A stretch of 64,000 nucleotides of DNA from Ottelia alismoides (GCA_037367405.1 JAZKJV010000386.1:186001-250000), one strand, 5' to 3'. Shown: positions 21,753-34,792, counted from the first letter of the stretch. The notes: generated by a model not told the origin, from the sequence alone. A program made the numbers and translations.

Positions 21753-22110
21753 CACCTAGGGAAACTATGGTGTGACTTAAACCTCAATGAGCTCAGTGAA
21801 ATTCGAAACATGCCATATGACAACAACTTGGTCTATAAGGATAAAGTTAAGAAGTGGCATGACCTTCATATTAGATGCAAGAACTTTATCTGGGGATAAA
21901 AGGTATAGTTTTCAATTCAAACTTGAATATTTTCCATGGGAAACTAAAGTCAAAATGGGTGTGTTCCTATATAGTGAAGGGAGTGCATAGTAATGGAAGT
22001 GTGGAGATTGTTGATCGCGTAGATGGTGCATGTTCTTTTCTAATTAATAGCCAACTGTTGAAGCACTTTGTAGAATCTAATGAAAGTTGGTCCCAATTGA
22101 AGTAATTGAC
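21753..22110 (+). pseudogene. Relic integrase of E0, C-terminal part
   Basis: The frame DKVKKWHDLHIRCKNF at about 21840-21890 matches EKVKEWHDSHISHKHF of the E1 integrase, and the following pieces match the E1 segments up to the RLKPFLDHE region (here LLKHFVESNE near 22055). Several stops and frame changes occur. It continues the integrase relic that ends at 4093 and is the best proof that E1 sits inside E0. Confidence 0.8.
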
Positions 22111-24821
22111 TTCATGTCGACTGAGTCCCTTGCATATATTTCAGATATAGCATGAAAGCCACAGTTTGAAGATTCAAATATGATAGATTCAACATCTTGC
22201 AGATTCATCTCTTATTATTAACACTTACTTTATTCTTTTAAGATTTGATTCCTTCCCTTTTTACTTTATTACTCCTAGCTTAGGCTATTTAGAGCCTAAG
22301 TATAGGGGAACCAAACACTAGATATGTATATTCTAGTTCATATTTTGTTATCTTCTCGGTCCTTCTATTCTTCATCATTTCTTTATACTTAGGCTATTTT
22401 CAACCAAGTATTGGGGGACCGATTCCCTTTATTCTTAGATGATCTGTTTCTATTTCTATTCTTTTGTACCCATTTCTACATCCTTAACCTTACGTTTAGG
22501 ATATTTTAAGCATATATATAGGGGAGTCTGACATTTTCTTGTCCTTGACTTATTTCTCCTCTTTATGCTTAGTACAAGCTTTGTCTTTCATTCCACTTTG
22601 TGACATAAGGACATAGCACAAACTAAGTGTAGGGATGCGTGTGTATTGCATATATACTTTTATTCATAGCTCATACTTTCACATGTTTCGTATATTTATT
22701 ATGGGCTATGGGTATGAGGATTTGAAAATGTTTGCAAAAATAATTTGTAAAATATTTGAAAAATGTTATACATATATATATTTACATGGTCTGTCAAAAT
22801 ATTTTACAAATTATTTTCAATAGACTAATTATTATTTTGACACTATAACACATTTTTTCTGTATATATTTACAAATTTTTTAAATAATAAAACAAAATAA
22901 AAACAAAGCCTTACTTTGGTTTCTCAAGAGAGTTTCAATTTTCAGAAGGGGTGCCTTCGGTGTAATGATTATGTTTTTAACAGTTAGAGTCTTTATGTTA
23001 TAAAAAATTGCCTAATCTCCATCCCTTGCAAAGTAAAATATTAAGAAGAGTTTATATGTGAACTCTACGTACTCTACATTTGGAAGATGAAGTTGATAAA
23101 GAGTTCTTTGAAAAGAGTGATGCCTATTGAGGAAGATAATATGTTATTGGAAGAGTTGTATGTCGAGGACCTTGCACATTTTCTTGAGGATATACAAAAG
23201 CCTGAACATCATGTCTCTTGTAAGTTAGGTCATTCTAATTTGTCTAGCTTTTTGCTTTTTAGACAGCGCAGTAGATCTGTCGCAGTTCGGGGCACTTCAT
23301 TTTTCAAGTAAATGAAGATCATTCCTATTATGATTCTAAGGTTTACTCTGTGAGGAGGAAGCAATTGAAGCATAAGGTTGCCTGTGATTTTAAACCCCAT
23401 GGATTCAAGACTAATACTTTAGATTGAGAAGCTAAAGTGTACTTGTGTTGTGTTGGTATCCCTGTAATGTTCTTGTATTGTGTTTCGGTTCTTTTATGTT
23501 GTGTATGTTTGTTGTATGAAGGGTACTTGTTCTTTATTTTTTGCTAATAAACTTCTTTTAATAAAACAATATCTAACTCATTAACATTCTAACTAATTAA
23601 TTTGTGTTTCCCTGACACTTTCACTTTTCACAATAAGGCTTGTTGAGATTCATAACACTTAGTTTATGAGGTTCAGAAATTCGGAGTTAACCTATCTTAA
23701 TCATTATGGTCTTAAACTTAATAAGTCATAATTCCATAGTTAGAAAGATTTTTATTCTATATTGCATGCTTAATCTTATCCTTAAAGAATATGGCCAACA
23801 CTCAGTTGCAAAACTGCATCCATGATGAGATGAGATGTGATTTCACTTGAGGAACTGGGATGGAATTTGAGATTTGAGTTTGGACTTGATCTTACGATGC
23901 TCAAGGATGGGACAAAATTAATGAAGTCTTTATGAAACCTAAGTGTCAACAAATTTTGCCAGTATGAGAACATATTTCTTATTATAACCTTTTCATATTG
24001 ACCTAAGTGCTAGAGTGTGATGAAATGAAATTAAATTGTTGATCAGTGTGGGCTAACTCTTTGTAAAATCAGTAGAGCTAGCCAAAAAGAAAAAAGAAAA
24101 AATGATGAAAAGAAAAGCTCAAGCTTTACAAAGTCCAAATCAAAGAGTTTACATTAGTGGCGATCACTCCCACCCTTTTAAGTGCCCATTTAGACCAAAG
24201 TATTAGACTTTTATGAGTCGGGCAAGTACCTCAAAAAGAGCTCTGCATCATAAGAGCTACAAGTCTAGGTGTAAGTATATTAGATGCTTAAAGAAGATAC
24301 AACCCGGTGTACTCCCAAGAAAACAAGTACAAAAACCCATCTCCATTTTACGAACACATTGATCACCAAATAAAATATATGGGTTGATAAGGTACTTGAG
24401 AGAACCTTATTCCGATGAGAGGGAGAGAAGAAATCACATAATCCTATACCCTCCATTATTTGACTTTCCATCAATATTCCTTTAGTATGAGAAACTAATG
24501 AGATGGTGAATTGAAGCAAAAACAAATTTAATCCCTTATATTGAGGTTTAGGTCCTTTGGAGAATCTCTTGGATTGGAACCTTGAGTGACATCTTGACTC
24601 GACTCTTGTGAATAATGTTTGAACATTATGTTATACCGCTTTTTATATATTTATACATTGCGAGTTTGATTATTAGAGAAGATAAATTCCTTTTGATTAA
24701 CACTTGGTTCAGCTCAGAGTTTTAGGATCTCTAAAATCGATTGTTCTAGATTGATCAAGCCATATATCTACACATGCACATGTCAAGGAATTCACTAACT
24801 CACTAATTCGTTCTTTATTTA
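22111..24821 (+). other. 3' non-coding tail of E0
   Basis: This 2.7 kb stretch corresponds to the block between pol and PPT in E1. Near its start are decayed copies of the PPT hairpin: arms CTTAGGCT and AGCCTAAG at 22279-22300 followed by TATAGGGG, then weaker versions at 22385-22418 and 22493-22526. Around 23087-23311 a 74-codon frame is open, but I recognise nothing in it. The rest is AT-rich with no clear feature. Confidence 0.55.
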
Positions 24822-24857
24822 TTTGCTCGAGGACGAGCAAAGCTTGAGAATAGGGGG
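24822..24857 (+). other. Polypurine tract of E0 with upstream hairpin
   Basis: A hairpin with arms TTTGCTCG (24822-24829) and CGAGCAAA (24834-24841) is followed by GAATAGGGGG, which abuts the LTR start TGATAAATCC at 24858. The layout equals that of E1 and E2. Confidence 0.75.
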
Positions 24858-27300
24858 TGATAAATCCTTGATTTATCAGTTTATTTATAGATTATTACTT
24901 TTTTAGCTTGAGCTCTTTTATTTAATTAGTAATCAATTAATTTTAATTAACAATTAACTCCTTCTAATTAATTAGCATTTATTATTATGCTCTTCATAAT
25001 TTGTATCTATATTCATACCTATATTGTGCCTTTATTTTATGTGTTTCTTATTTATCAAAAATCCAATAAAAATTAGTGTTATATTGTACATAATTAATCT
25101 TACAATAAATATAAGTAAAGATATAATAAAGTATAAAAAGAAAATAAATTAATTAACTTTTAATTCTTTAAATTTACTTCCAAAAATATTTACTTTTATA
25201 GATGACTTTTTCTTTCTTTGAGTTCCATATAAAAGCTGTAGATCTCATCAAGATCTACAACTTTCATGTTGAACATTATTTTCTGATTCGATTTATATTT
25301 ATTTATTTTTTGATATTTACTTTATTTTTTCCTCTTTTCATAATTTGTGATTGTGCCATGTGGCCCAATCTCCTTCAGCCACATGATAAACCTTCATTTA
25401 AGCCCTCCTAATTTCCTTGGTTGCCTGATCAACCTCGATTGGGTTCATCCTAGTTGAATGTCTGCACCGATTCTAGAGCCATTTGATTGTGCTCATTAGA
25501 CCTCCATCATAGTTCCTTTGCACCGACTTGTGGGCATCGCATCTTGATCAGAGAGCTAATCTATGGCCTTTATTCTCCTGTCACATTCCTTCGAAGCAAC
25601 ACGAGATGCAATCGCCAACTTCGACGATTTCTGTCGGCCTCATCCCATGCCGCAACGACTCGGCTTTGAGCCCATCCTTTTTCTTGTTCATCCTCCTTCT
25701 TTATGTGATCTTCGGTTGCTTCTTCCTCTCTCTTGTGAGGCAGGGAGAGGTGGTTGAAACTACCTTCATCAACTGCATGTAACCAACCTCCACCACATCA
25801 AATACCTCCTTTTACCGCTAGTAACTGCCAACCACCATTATTGTAAGTGCTTCCTATCGCTATCCCACACTTAATGACATCAAGCATTAATATGATTGAG
25901 TGACGATGGAGGTTTAACTCCGGCGAGACCCACTATTTTCACTACCATTTTGCAACCCTATTAGGTATTGCTCAAGCTTAGATTTTCTAGCCTAGATGCA
26001 TCAAGCAATGACCGGAGTAGATTACTCCACTTCAGTCATGTCATATTCATCTTCATCATCCTCCTCAATCTCACTTTCATATTCAGGTATGTTCCAATAT
26101 TCTTTTCTTTGTATTTTATCCATTTTGTTTACTCACATTCACTCATCCAATCCATTATCTGAGATCAATTATCTCATTGTCATTGCATTGTCATCTTCGC
26201 ATACCATTCTCTTCTCTACTCCGCTTCTTCATCAATGTTCCCCCTTCTTTTCCTCTTCCTACAAGAACGCAGAACCCATCTAAGGTTCTTCTCCCTCGCC
26301 TATGATTGAGCCTCCATCTCGCCTATGAATCATTTCAATAGATTTACCTTGTTTCGTGGTTTGGAATTTAACCTTTTAGATGCTTCATTTCTTGAATGAT
26401 CATAAATATTCACTGATCTTTGATCTCGAATATCAACTCTGATGATCCTTTACCACTGTGGAGTTATATGTTGTTGTAGCTCTTAAGCATATCTTCTTCA
26501 CCCTCACTAGGGTCTAGAGAAACTTCTCCAATCATTAGGAGTTGCAGAATGCAGAGGAGGGAATAAGAGCTCCACTAGAGCTCCGTTCATCTACTGCTGC
26601 CATAGGTAGAGAGGGATGAACTTAAGAAGCAAAAACCCTCTGATTAGTTTTCATTATGTGTGATCCAATGGACTAACTGCAGCCACGTCGACGTCTCTGA
26701 AGCATTGATTCGACATCTGAATTTCAGAGCACCCAAACCATCCTTGGGCATCACAACACCATGTGTGGCCCAAGCCATAAGAATGATTCCCAGCCTAGAC
26801 GTCACATGTGGTGCACACTTGAGGTGGAACTTTTGTAGAAACATCCTTCCAATTTCTAGAAATTGCAGATAAGTCCATGTCATGATTAAAATGCATACAT
26901 GTCCAAGCTATTTTGCCTATTTGCGATTGAGTCCTAATGATGACCTTTTTATAAATAAGGAATATAGTTTTTATTGTAGTTATGCCCCTTTATTGGATAT
27001 TTTATATCATGTGAACCTTATATCGAAAATTAATGAAATTTGTGTGATTTGCTAGATATTTTTACGATCTTCTTGATTGTGTGATTGATTTAGTAATTTG
27101 ATCTTCCAATCACGATTAAATTTTAAATTGTAGAACTTATCTATTCATCCTTGAAATTAAATTAAAATTGAATTATTTTGTGGTTGATTAACACATTGAT
27201 GACTTAATTTTTTATTAAGTCTTAAGTAGTTTCATAGGTCATTTAATCAATTAATCAAGGGCACTATTTTTTTTGCATTTATTGTATGTTGCTTGTACAT
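24858..27300 (+). repeat. Relic 3' LTR of E0
   Basis: The repeat starts with a palindrome, arms TGATAAATC (24858-24866) and GATTTATCA (24870-24878), directly after the PPT. It is AT-rich and has no partner in the window. A hairpin with arms AGCTGTAGATCT and AGATCTACAACT lies at 25234-25262; similar motifs occur near 29762 and 52652 in other relics. The right end is not marked by a clear CA and target duplication; about 27300 is a guess from similarity to the later relic. Confidence 0.55.
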
Positions 27301-29440
27301 CTTAATTTGTTTACTTAATATAATGTCATAAAATGTTTGGAAAATCCATGCATTCTATTTGTTGCAGTATTTTACTTATATTACTATTTAGGTTAAAGGA
27401 GGCTACACCCTGGGTGTAGCCAATTGGCTACTCATACCCACATTTTTCTCCTTTTTTTTGGAAAATGAAATTATGTATATTCATCACTATATCCCCCTAA
27501 CACGTCATTCCAATTTCGTCAAAAACAAAGCTCATATGTCCTCCATCAGAAAGGGGTCAATTTCAACAATTCTAAGACCGTTAAAATTTGGCAGTCTTGA
27601 TGGAGTGGATAGAAGTCTCAAATCAAGTAGAATTTTTAATGACACCTTGACGACATATTGTGATCCAAATTCCAATATGATTAATTGCTGAAATAAATAT
27701 TTAATATCTAGATTAAATTAATTAATTTTTCATGCCCTTGTGTTTGGCCCTCGACCTGCCCAGATATAAATTAAAGACTAGTTTTCCTTGCAGAAATCAT
27801 TTGACATGGTTCTTACTGAGGGCTAACTGACCATACTGTAATAATATTTAATTAATGTTACCAATTAGTGTTTCATGACCAACACAACCTAATTACCTCT
27901 ACTATAAAACCCATCATCAACTACTATGAAGACTTTTTCCTCCTTCATGAGAGTGAGAGAGAGAGAGAGATCAACCAATTGGGGAGCAACTCTGTTGAGA
28001 ATGGAGTTGGGTCTCTGACATCAAGGACATGGTTCTATCATTCCAACGTAAGATCTAGTAGGCATCCTCCGTCGTTGTAGTTCCTCATCATAGATTAGCT
28101 CAACATAGAGGCTTTGGATGTAATGGCCATGGTACATAGGGTGTATTTGGTAACTGGGTTGGGTTGGAGTAACCTACTGTAAACAATAGTTGTTTGGATA
28201 GTTAGGAGGGCTGGAGAGGGTTGGAATGATAAAAGTGATGTGACATTGATTATGCGTTATATTAGCTTTTTACATGATTATAATATGTTTCTTATTTAAC
28301 ACGTTTTATTGGAGTAGCTTCAATGACCACCATAGGTATCGTGACATGGCCACAAGAGTCATGAGTCAACACTAGGAGCTAGCCACCACCATCACCTAAA
28401 TTCATCGTCTCTCTGTCACAGATACAAGAAGAGGATTAGAGACTCCTCCGATCAATGGTGGACTTGAGCAAATGTGGCTGTTAGGGTGTTTTGAAGGAGA
28501 GGAGGGCCATTACAGAAGATTTATCGAGGTGTCTTGTAACGGGCCTTAAGACTAGGATGGTCAAGGGAGAGTGGGATTAAGGTTACGGAGTGCGAGAGGA
28601 ATGTAGGTATACATGAAAGTGGGGTTGGTGAGTGGAGAGATGACGTAGGGAAAGTAGAGAAAATGAGAGAAGGAAGGGGTGCGGCGAGGGAGTAGGTGTT
28701 ACTGGAGGTTGACGAAGAAGTTCAATCGTTAGATCTAGGGATTCAACAACTGAGGGAGAAGTATGAGTGAATGGCGGTGATGAGATCTAGGTCTCATCAA
28801 ATGGTGGAGAATCGAGCAGGAGTAAGCAGCTCAAATCAGATCCATCCGGATCTAAGCTCAAATCAGATCCATCCGGATCTAATAGGTGATGAATCCACGA
28901 TCCATTTCCATTATTCTTTCATTTTGTCTAAAATCCTTGGTAAAATACATATATAGATATTCACTTATTCTAACTAATTAACATTTTAACCACATTTATT
29001 AATATTATATATTTAATACTTATTTTATCCAAAATAAAATAATAAAGAGAAAATTAAAAATAAAAGAAAAGAATGATTAAATATGAAATATGTACAAACT
29101 GATCCTAACCCCAAGACCATGTCAATATTGAACAAGTCAATTAAATAAATAAGTAGGTGGAGATAAGGATCCCAATTTATAACAATTTCAGGAAATCAAG
29201 ATCATCAATGGGCATAAACACTTTTTTCATAGTGTACTACTGTTCACCTATTTTATTTATCATTCAAAAAATTCGAAATCAAAGTATTTTCTTCATGAAA
29301 GTTGTTATAAGAATATATTAATATATAAAAAATTTAAAAATATTGAATGTATATATAATTAATTATGATAAACTTAAAAAACCTAAAAAATCCAATTTCC
29401 AAGGTTCATATCTATTTATAGAAAATTCCACATTAACCAA
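27301..29440. other. Unassigned AT-rich region
   Basis: I see no gene. Contents that can be named are a perfect inverted repeat with arms GGCTACACCC and GGGTGTAGCC at 27401-27421, a short GA run near 27955-27969, and an exact 27-base tandem duplication at 28828-28881. The start GGGTGTATTTGGTAACTGGG near 28139 resembles ends of some plant MITEs, but no partner end was found. Confidence 0.4.
28828..28881. repeat. Exact 27-base tandem duplication
   Basis: The unit at 28828-28854 is repeated without change at 28855-28881. Each copy contains the palindromic-looking stretch GATCCATCCGGATC. There are only two copies, with no protein context. Confidence 0.9.
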
Positions 29441-31807
29441 ACTCACTTTTAACCTTTGTTTTATAACTAATGCTATTTATTAAATATACAAAAGAAATAT
29501 TCCTTTATTTTATTTATTTTGAATAAATTCCGCTTTATTTTATTTATTTTTTATCTTTTTATTTTCTTAATTATTAAAAATCTAAAATAGGTTCATTGTA
29601 AACATTTATTCTATATTTTTCATGATTTTATTTTATTTTTATCTTTTTCAGAAATGTCAAAAATTGCAAAAGACAAAAATGTGGTATTTTATACCTATAA
29701 GATATCACCTAAAAATATTTTTTGTATAGATGATTTATTTTGGTTTTGGGTCCTTCACAAAAGTTGTAGGTCTTGTCGAGACGAGCAACTTTCTTGCTTA
29801 CCACTTTTTAATTTTACCTATTTTGTTATTTCTTTTCTATTTTTTACGTCTAAATTGCGATTTTTATGGGAGTGGCACGTGGCATCTCATGGATCCCCCA
29901 CGTATCACCCACATTTTATTTTTTTTATTTTTATTTATTTATTTATTTATTTTATGATTTTCATTATTTTATTTTATTTATTTATCTTTATTTCATTTAT
30001 TTATTATTTTATTTATTTTATTTTATGTATATTTATTTAACTCTTTGTTTGTTTATTATTATTTATTTATTTTATTTTTAAATTAATTTTAATTTTTTCT
30101 CTACCACGTGGCTTCGACCTCACATGTAGGTGCCCCACTCTCCTTCCCCATTTGCCCATGCAACTGCTGGCCACCACGGCCACGTCCCCCCTCTCTTCAT
30201 CCCTCTCTCTCCTCTTCCCACATCACCCACCTCTCTTCTCTCTCTCCTCCTTTTCGCATCCTCTGATGCGGATTAGCCCAACCTCACCAACCATCCCAGC
30301 TTCCCTCTCCAACCGCCCTTAAAGTGCCCACCGCACCTCGTAGAACCATCCATGTGTCGGTGGAGAGAAGAATAGGCCCAACTCTTTCATTCCTCTGACT
30401 GCAGAGGAACGTAGATTGAGCAATGATGACCTTCAACCTCCTATGTAGCGTGATCCAAGGAGAATCTCTATCTCCTTGCTGAAGGACACCACCTGCCCAA
30501 GATTCCTCAAGTACGTCCCCTGACTCAAGTTGAGACTATCATCGACCAATGCCCTTTGCAGTCCCAGGCCTCCGATCTGGCAACCTTCCCGCCTTCTCCT
30601 TATATTTCTCTTATTTTGTTCTTCTTTCTCTATAAGTCAACCCCTGACTCACCACCTTCTTCTTCTTTCATCTTATTGTAAATCCTACCCAAAAAAATCG
30701 ACCTTCCAACTTTATCCTCGAACCTCTACATATGTTGTTCTATCGATCACGACCTTCCACGTCACTATTCTTCTTCCTTTCACACGCACGAAGAACACCA
30801 CAATCACATGCCACTAGCAGTGCTGTCGCTTGCTTTCCGCATCTGGCACGGGTACCTTCCACCACCATCGAGCCAGTCACTACTAGTCCTCCACCTCTAC
30901 TTCGATTCCTCATCGCGCCACCGGTCAGCACCGTCCCTGCTACTCCATCAATACAAACAACCTCATTGTACACGACCACAACCCCACCTCTAGTTGTATG
31001 TCTATGGAGGCAGAGATGGCCCTTGACTCTGGCTCAGTTCACAGCTCATGTGCAGTGCACATGCATGTTTGGAAAATTTCACGGGCACCGCTCGAGTTTC
31101 AGACATTTGCGCACAAGTTCGACCTTCTAGCAGGAACATGAGGTGCACGTGTCCTCACTAAAAATTGCATAAATGCCCCTAATATTTTGGTAATTGCATA
31201 ATCACTAGCATTATTATTATTTATTCTATTATTCTATTTTGCATTCGGACCCTTGTTTTTTGGCATTAATTTGAACCTTCATTTTGCATCATTTTTTAAT
31301 TCAAAAAAACTACATCATGCAAAACTACATATTCTCTATCTTGTGGATATTTAATTGAAAATTTGTGATATGTGGTTGATTTAGTATAATTCATCTAGTG
31401 AAAAATTACATATTTTACCCACCGCGAGAGCTATAATTTGTAAAAAAATCATCTGTTGATCCAAGAATTCTCAAAAATTCCTAATAGGTCGATTTCATGT
31501 TACTTTACATTATTCCCAAAACCATCTTGTTTGCATGCACATCAAGCTCACAATAAAATACTCGGTTATTTGAGTAGTTGATTTTTAATTAATTCCACAC
31601 TAAGTTCTTTAAGTAATTGAAAGTTTTCATGGATACCTCTCATATGGAACTATCTTGGATGATTTGATCTCTAAAAAATATTAATGTTTGGTATTTGTTA
31701 AAATTAACTTGCTACAAATCATTATGCAAGCATATTTAATTCATATTACATCAAAAAATTTCAAAAAAGTTATAGTATCTTAGTTTTGCATTTCTACACA
31801 TTCTAGT
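29440..31807 (+). repeat. LTR relic related to 24858-27300 and 52380-52870
   Basis: Positions 29560-29960 align well with 52440-52870 (for example TTTTATACCTATAA and the GCAACTTT region) and more weakly with 25150-25330. It contains ATTT-rich simple sequence (29925-30090), a pyrimidine-rich, GC-richer middle (30100-30560) and an AT-rich end. A few open frames in the middle show no known domain. The borders are unclear; on the right it is cut by the truncated copia LTR at 31808. Confidence 0.5.
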
Positions 31808-33574
31808 CAACATAGACACACATCCTCTGACTGGAGACAGATGTATTGCTATATGTCTGAGTGTGTACATTTGATAGACCAATAGGTTGATGACCTAACC
31901 AAGGTCTATACACCGGCGAGATGGTGTGCATATAAGGGCATATGAGTAATACAATCTCTCAAAGGGATCATACAGGTTCTCTTATGAACCGGAAGACATG
32001 AGCTCACTCATGAGGTATTGGGACCGGTCAAATTTCATGCATGGTCGTCGTGCTTTGGAAGCATGACATGAATTTGAAGGTATGGTATATGCTTTGGGAA
32101 AGAATATGATCGATAACAACTCCCAATGACCAAGATTGAGAAACTTAGTGATCAAACCCTGAAGAAGACAGTGTAAAATTGATCTTGATCTTCGGGTTGA
32201 CCATGGGTCTTCCAGTATGAACGATGTACAGGTATTGGGAAAACCTGAGGGTGATGTGATCGTAAACGATTGTATATCCATGATGCTTCCATTCCAAGAG
32301 AGTGATGAAACATGTCTGGATTTTAGTGACTCCTTCCAATAGAGAAGCAATCTGATCTTAGTCCAAGTGTTGGACATTGGTCTGAATGAGATTCAGATTC
32401 AACGAAGACTAGATTTGCGGTCTTGATTTAATCAAGCATCTGTGGGAGGTTCGTACGATCTGAATTTGAGATAAGATCTCAATATCCAAGTCACTATACA
32501 TGGAATAATACAATCGCCCCGTCCTTATCTCCATGTATCTGCAGAGAAAGCACATTATTCTTGAAAGGGTTCAAGAATAATTAATTTGATGAATTTCATA
32601 TCCAAGCAAGAAGGACTTGATGACTAAATGAGATTTAATTATCAAGCATAATATGAATAGGATTCATATTATAATAATTATCCAAGATAATTAAATGGGA
32701 TGTAATTATCAAGGATTAGAGAATGTGGATAATACTATCCATGATATATGTGTGTTATAAATATGATTTATAATATAAATATATTCAAGAGAGAGAAATT
32801 TCGTAAATAGCATTTGTTGACTATTAAATGTGGATTGGATTCTCATTTATTAATTAATTGGAAATGTAATTTACAAATTAGTTTGGGTAGTGAATTTGAT
32901 TCACATATTTTTCAATGGCATGATGGTAATATTCACAAATTAATTTGGAATTAATTTGGTGAATATTATTGAAATAATAGAGATAATTAGATAAAATAAA
33001 ATGAGAATAAATCAACCATCTAAAATAGAGGTGGCGTCACCTAGGACTTGTTCATAGGTGACGCCCCCTATGATTTAGGGAGGTTGGTTGCCTCCTCTTT
33101 TAGTTATCACATTATCTCTTGACAAATTTATTTATGTTGAATTAAATTGTGTTGATAAGGTTGCAACTTATATTTAATTTAATTATAAATTAATGTTGTT
33201 GGTTTTATGCCAACAACAATCATAGCCATTGATTTTACATAGACTAAGCATGGTCGTTGGATCTCTGTGTCCCATGAATTGAGATCCATTGGATCCTAAA
33301 CTAATATAAAAGGAGGGCTAGGCTAGCCTTTCTTGGTACATCATCTAGAGTTGTAGAAGACTACTACTCTCTCTCATTCTCGTGTGGCCTCTCTCCCTCT
33401 CAATCTCAAGTGGCCGTCCACTTTGCATATTAAGGAGGAGAGCATCTTTCCTTCGTCATCGACGACTCGGGGATCTCCTTCTTCTTTTGAGGCAACTTTC
33501 TCTAGAGGAAGACGACGAATTTTGTTTGACAAAATCAGGGGACTCTTCGCTTGGATCTTCATCGAGGATTGTGG
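31808..33574 (+). repeat. Truncated 5' LTR of C1
   Basis: It aligns with the 3' LTR from about 49635 to 51613, without the MITE found there. The left end (near CAACATAG) and the right end (in ATCGAGGATTG) are both internal to the LTR, so two deletions have removed the TG start, the CA end and the primer site. A hairpin with arms GGCGTCACCTA and TAGGTGACGCC lies at 33033-33065. The sequence GGTCTGAA at 32379-32386 is the unoccupied site for the MITE in the other LTR. Confidence 0.85.
33305..33313 (+). promoter_or_regulatory. TATA box in C1 5' LTR
   Basis: TATAAAAGG is preserved in all four copia LTRs of the window: here, at 51335-51343, and on the minus strand at 37288-37296 and 45230-45238. 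A CT-rich stretch follows 60-80 bases downstream in each. This fits the core promoter with the R region just after it. Confidence 0.7.
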
Positions 33575-34792
33575 GAGAACCACAATGATAAGATAATGAT
33601 CTTGATCATTGGTCCATCAACAAACTTTGATTTCATAAAAAACCATAAGTTTATCCTACAATAGTTGCAGCGAAACATTTACATGAAAAACCCTCTTGCT
33701 TGAATAGGATTGGGGATTTGTTTAGCAAATCTCCATATAATATAATCAAAATTATTTTAATGTATATTATATGGTATAATTTCGGTTGCAAAACCGATGA
33801 GCATCTCAAAGTACATGGAGATCTTTCTGGTATTATCCTTTCCTGAGGTGGATATGGTGCCTAGTCAGAGAGCATTGGGGTCAGGGTTGCAACGTATGTG
33901 GTCCGTCCCACTCTCGTGGGTATTGTCCATGACAGCGGGTAGGGATTGGATACTGCCGGAGAAGTCGATGTGTAATTTTTTAATTATTAAAATTCTAATA
34001 ATACGTACTTTGAGATTATACCTACTATTCAAGTAATAATCAAGTTTGTTTATTGATAATTGGATTAATGATTAATTTAATGTGATTAAATTAATTATAT
34101 CCAATAAACACTCTGTTTTTTATTAGATGTGTATTTCCCTTGGAAGAATAAATTATGTGAATGTGACTCACGATAATTAATTATAAAATTTGAATATGAG
34201 GTGGAGGATCACATAAGTGGCATCCATGGTCTCCCGTCAAGGCGACGGGTTCCGTCGCCAGGGATTGTATGTAGGAGACGCCTGTCTGAAGTGACAACTC
34301 TTGTATGCAAGCGCATCTGGATGGGGCTCTTTGCTTCTCGTAAGAGTAAGGCCGTATGCGTAGTGACCCCAATATCGAGTCCTCATATTATTGGGGCAAT
34401 ATTGGATTCCGCATAGCGAGTTCTAATCATGTTGATGGTTGGTTCAATTAACAAGGGGTCAACATCATCTTAGGGGTGGTGGGCCCGGGTGTTAAAGACC
34501 GAATTGGGAATGCTAGTTGGACTTGCAACACGGAATGAGTTCCCTCTTCTTTTTATCGGAGTCGCAAGTTCTCATATTATTGAGATGTGACAAAGATAGG
34601 AAAGGAGATCCCAGATCTTGCTTGAGATATAGCGGTAAGTATATCTCTTACTTTGAAAGAAAATTAGGGAATAATCTTTTAAAGATTGACATAGCAAGAC
34701 AAATTTGATTTAAAATGCCTAAATCAAAAAATTTAAAAATGAATATATATTTATCTATATATTCTAATATAGTGCATTCTTAATTTCAGAAA
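33575..34792 (+). other. 5' leader of C1
   Basis: The stretch from 33575 aligns in reverse with C2 from about 44040 down to 42880, and much of it is above 90 % identical by eye (for instance the segment around GTGGTCCGTCCCACTCTC). It joins directly to an internal LTR position, which shows a deletion that took the LTR end, the PBS and about 600 bases of leader. No gene is seen. It ends at the gag ATG. Confidence 0.75.

Larger units (their letters stand above)
840..27300 (+). mobile_element. Old Athila-like Ty3/gypsy element E0 (interrupted, decayed)
   Basis: A degenerate plus-strand pol in the order protease, RT, RNase H, integrase runs from 840 to 4093. It resumes at 21753 with the C-terminal part of the integrase, followed by a 3' non-coding tail, a polypurine tract at 24849-24857 and a relic 3' LTR from 24858. 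The gap is exactly filled by element E1, flanked by a GTTGT duplication, so the two parts were once continuous. Every domain aligns by eye with E1, but many stops, frameshifts and lost catalytic residues show that it is long dead. The gag and 5' LTR are not recognised at the left edge. The right limit, about 27300, is an estimate. Confidence 0.8.

Noticed and set aside
23087..23311. 74-codon plus-strand frame in the E0 tail, considered as an env remnant
   Set aside because: No signal peptide, membrane segment or similarity could be seen. Kept as unrecognised sequence only.
28139..28320. Possible MITE starting GGGTGTATTTGG
   Set aside because: Only one end resembles a MITE terminus. No inverted partner end and no target duplication were found.
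29925..30090. ATTT-rich stretch considered as a satellite or scaffold-attachment site
   Set aside because: It is imperfect simple sequence with no regular higher-order unit, so no special function can be supported.
30530..31130. Two overlapping plus-strand frames (95 and 132 codons) in the LTR relic
   Set aside because: The region is pyrimidine-rich, shows no domain, and lies in LTR-like sequence.
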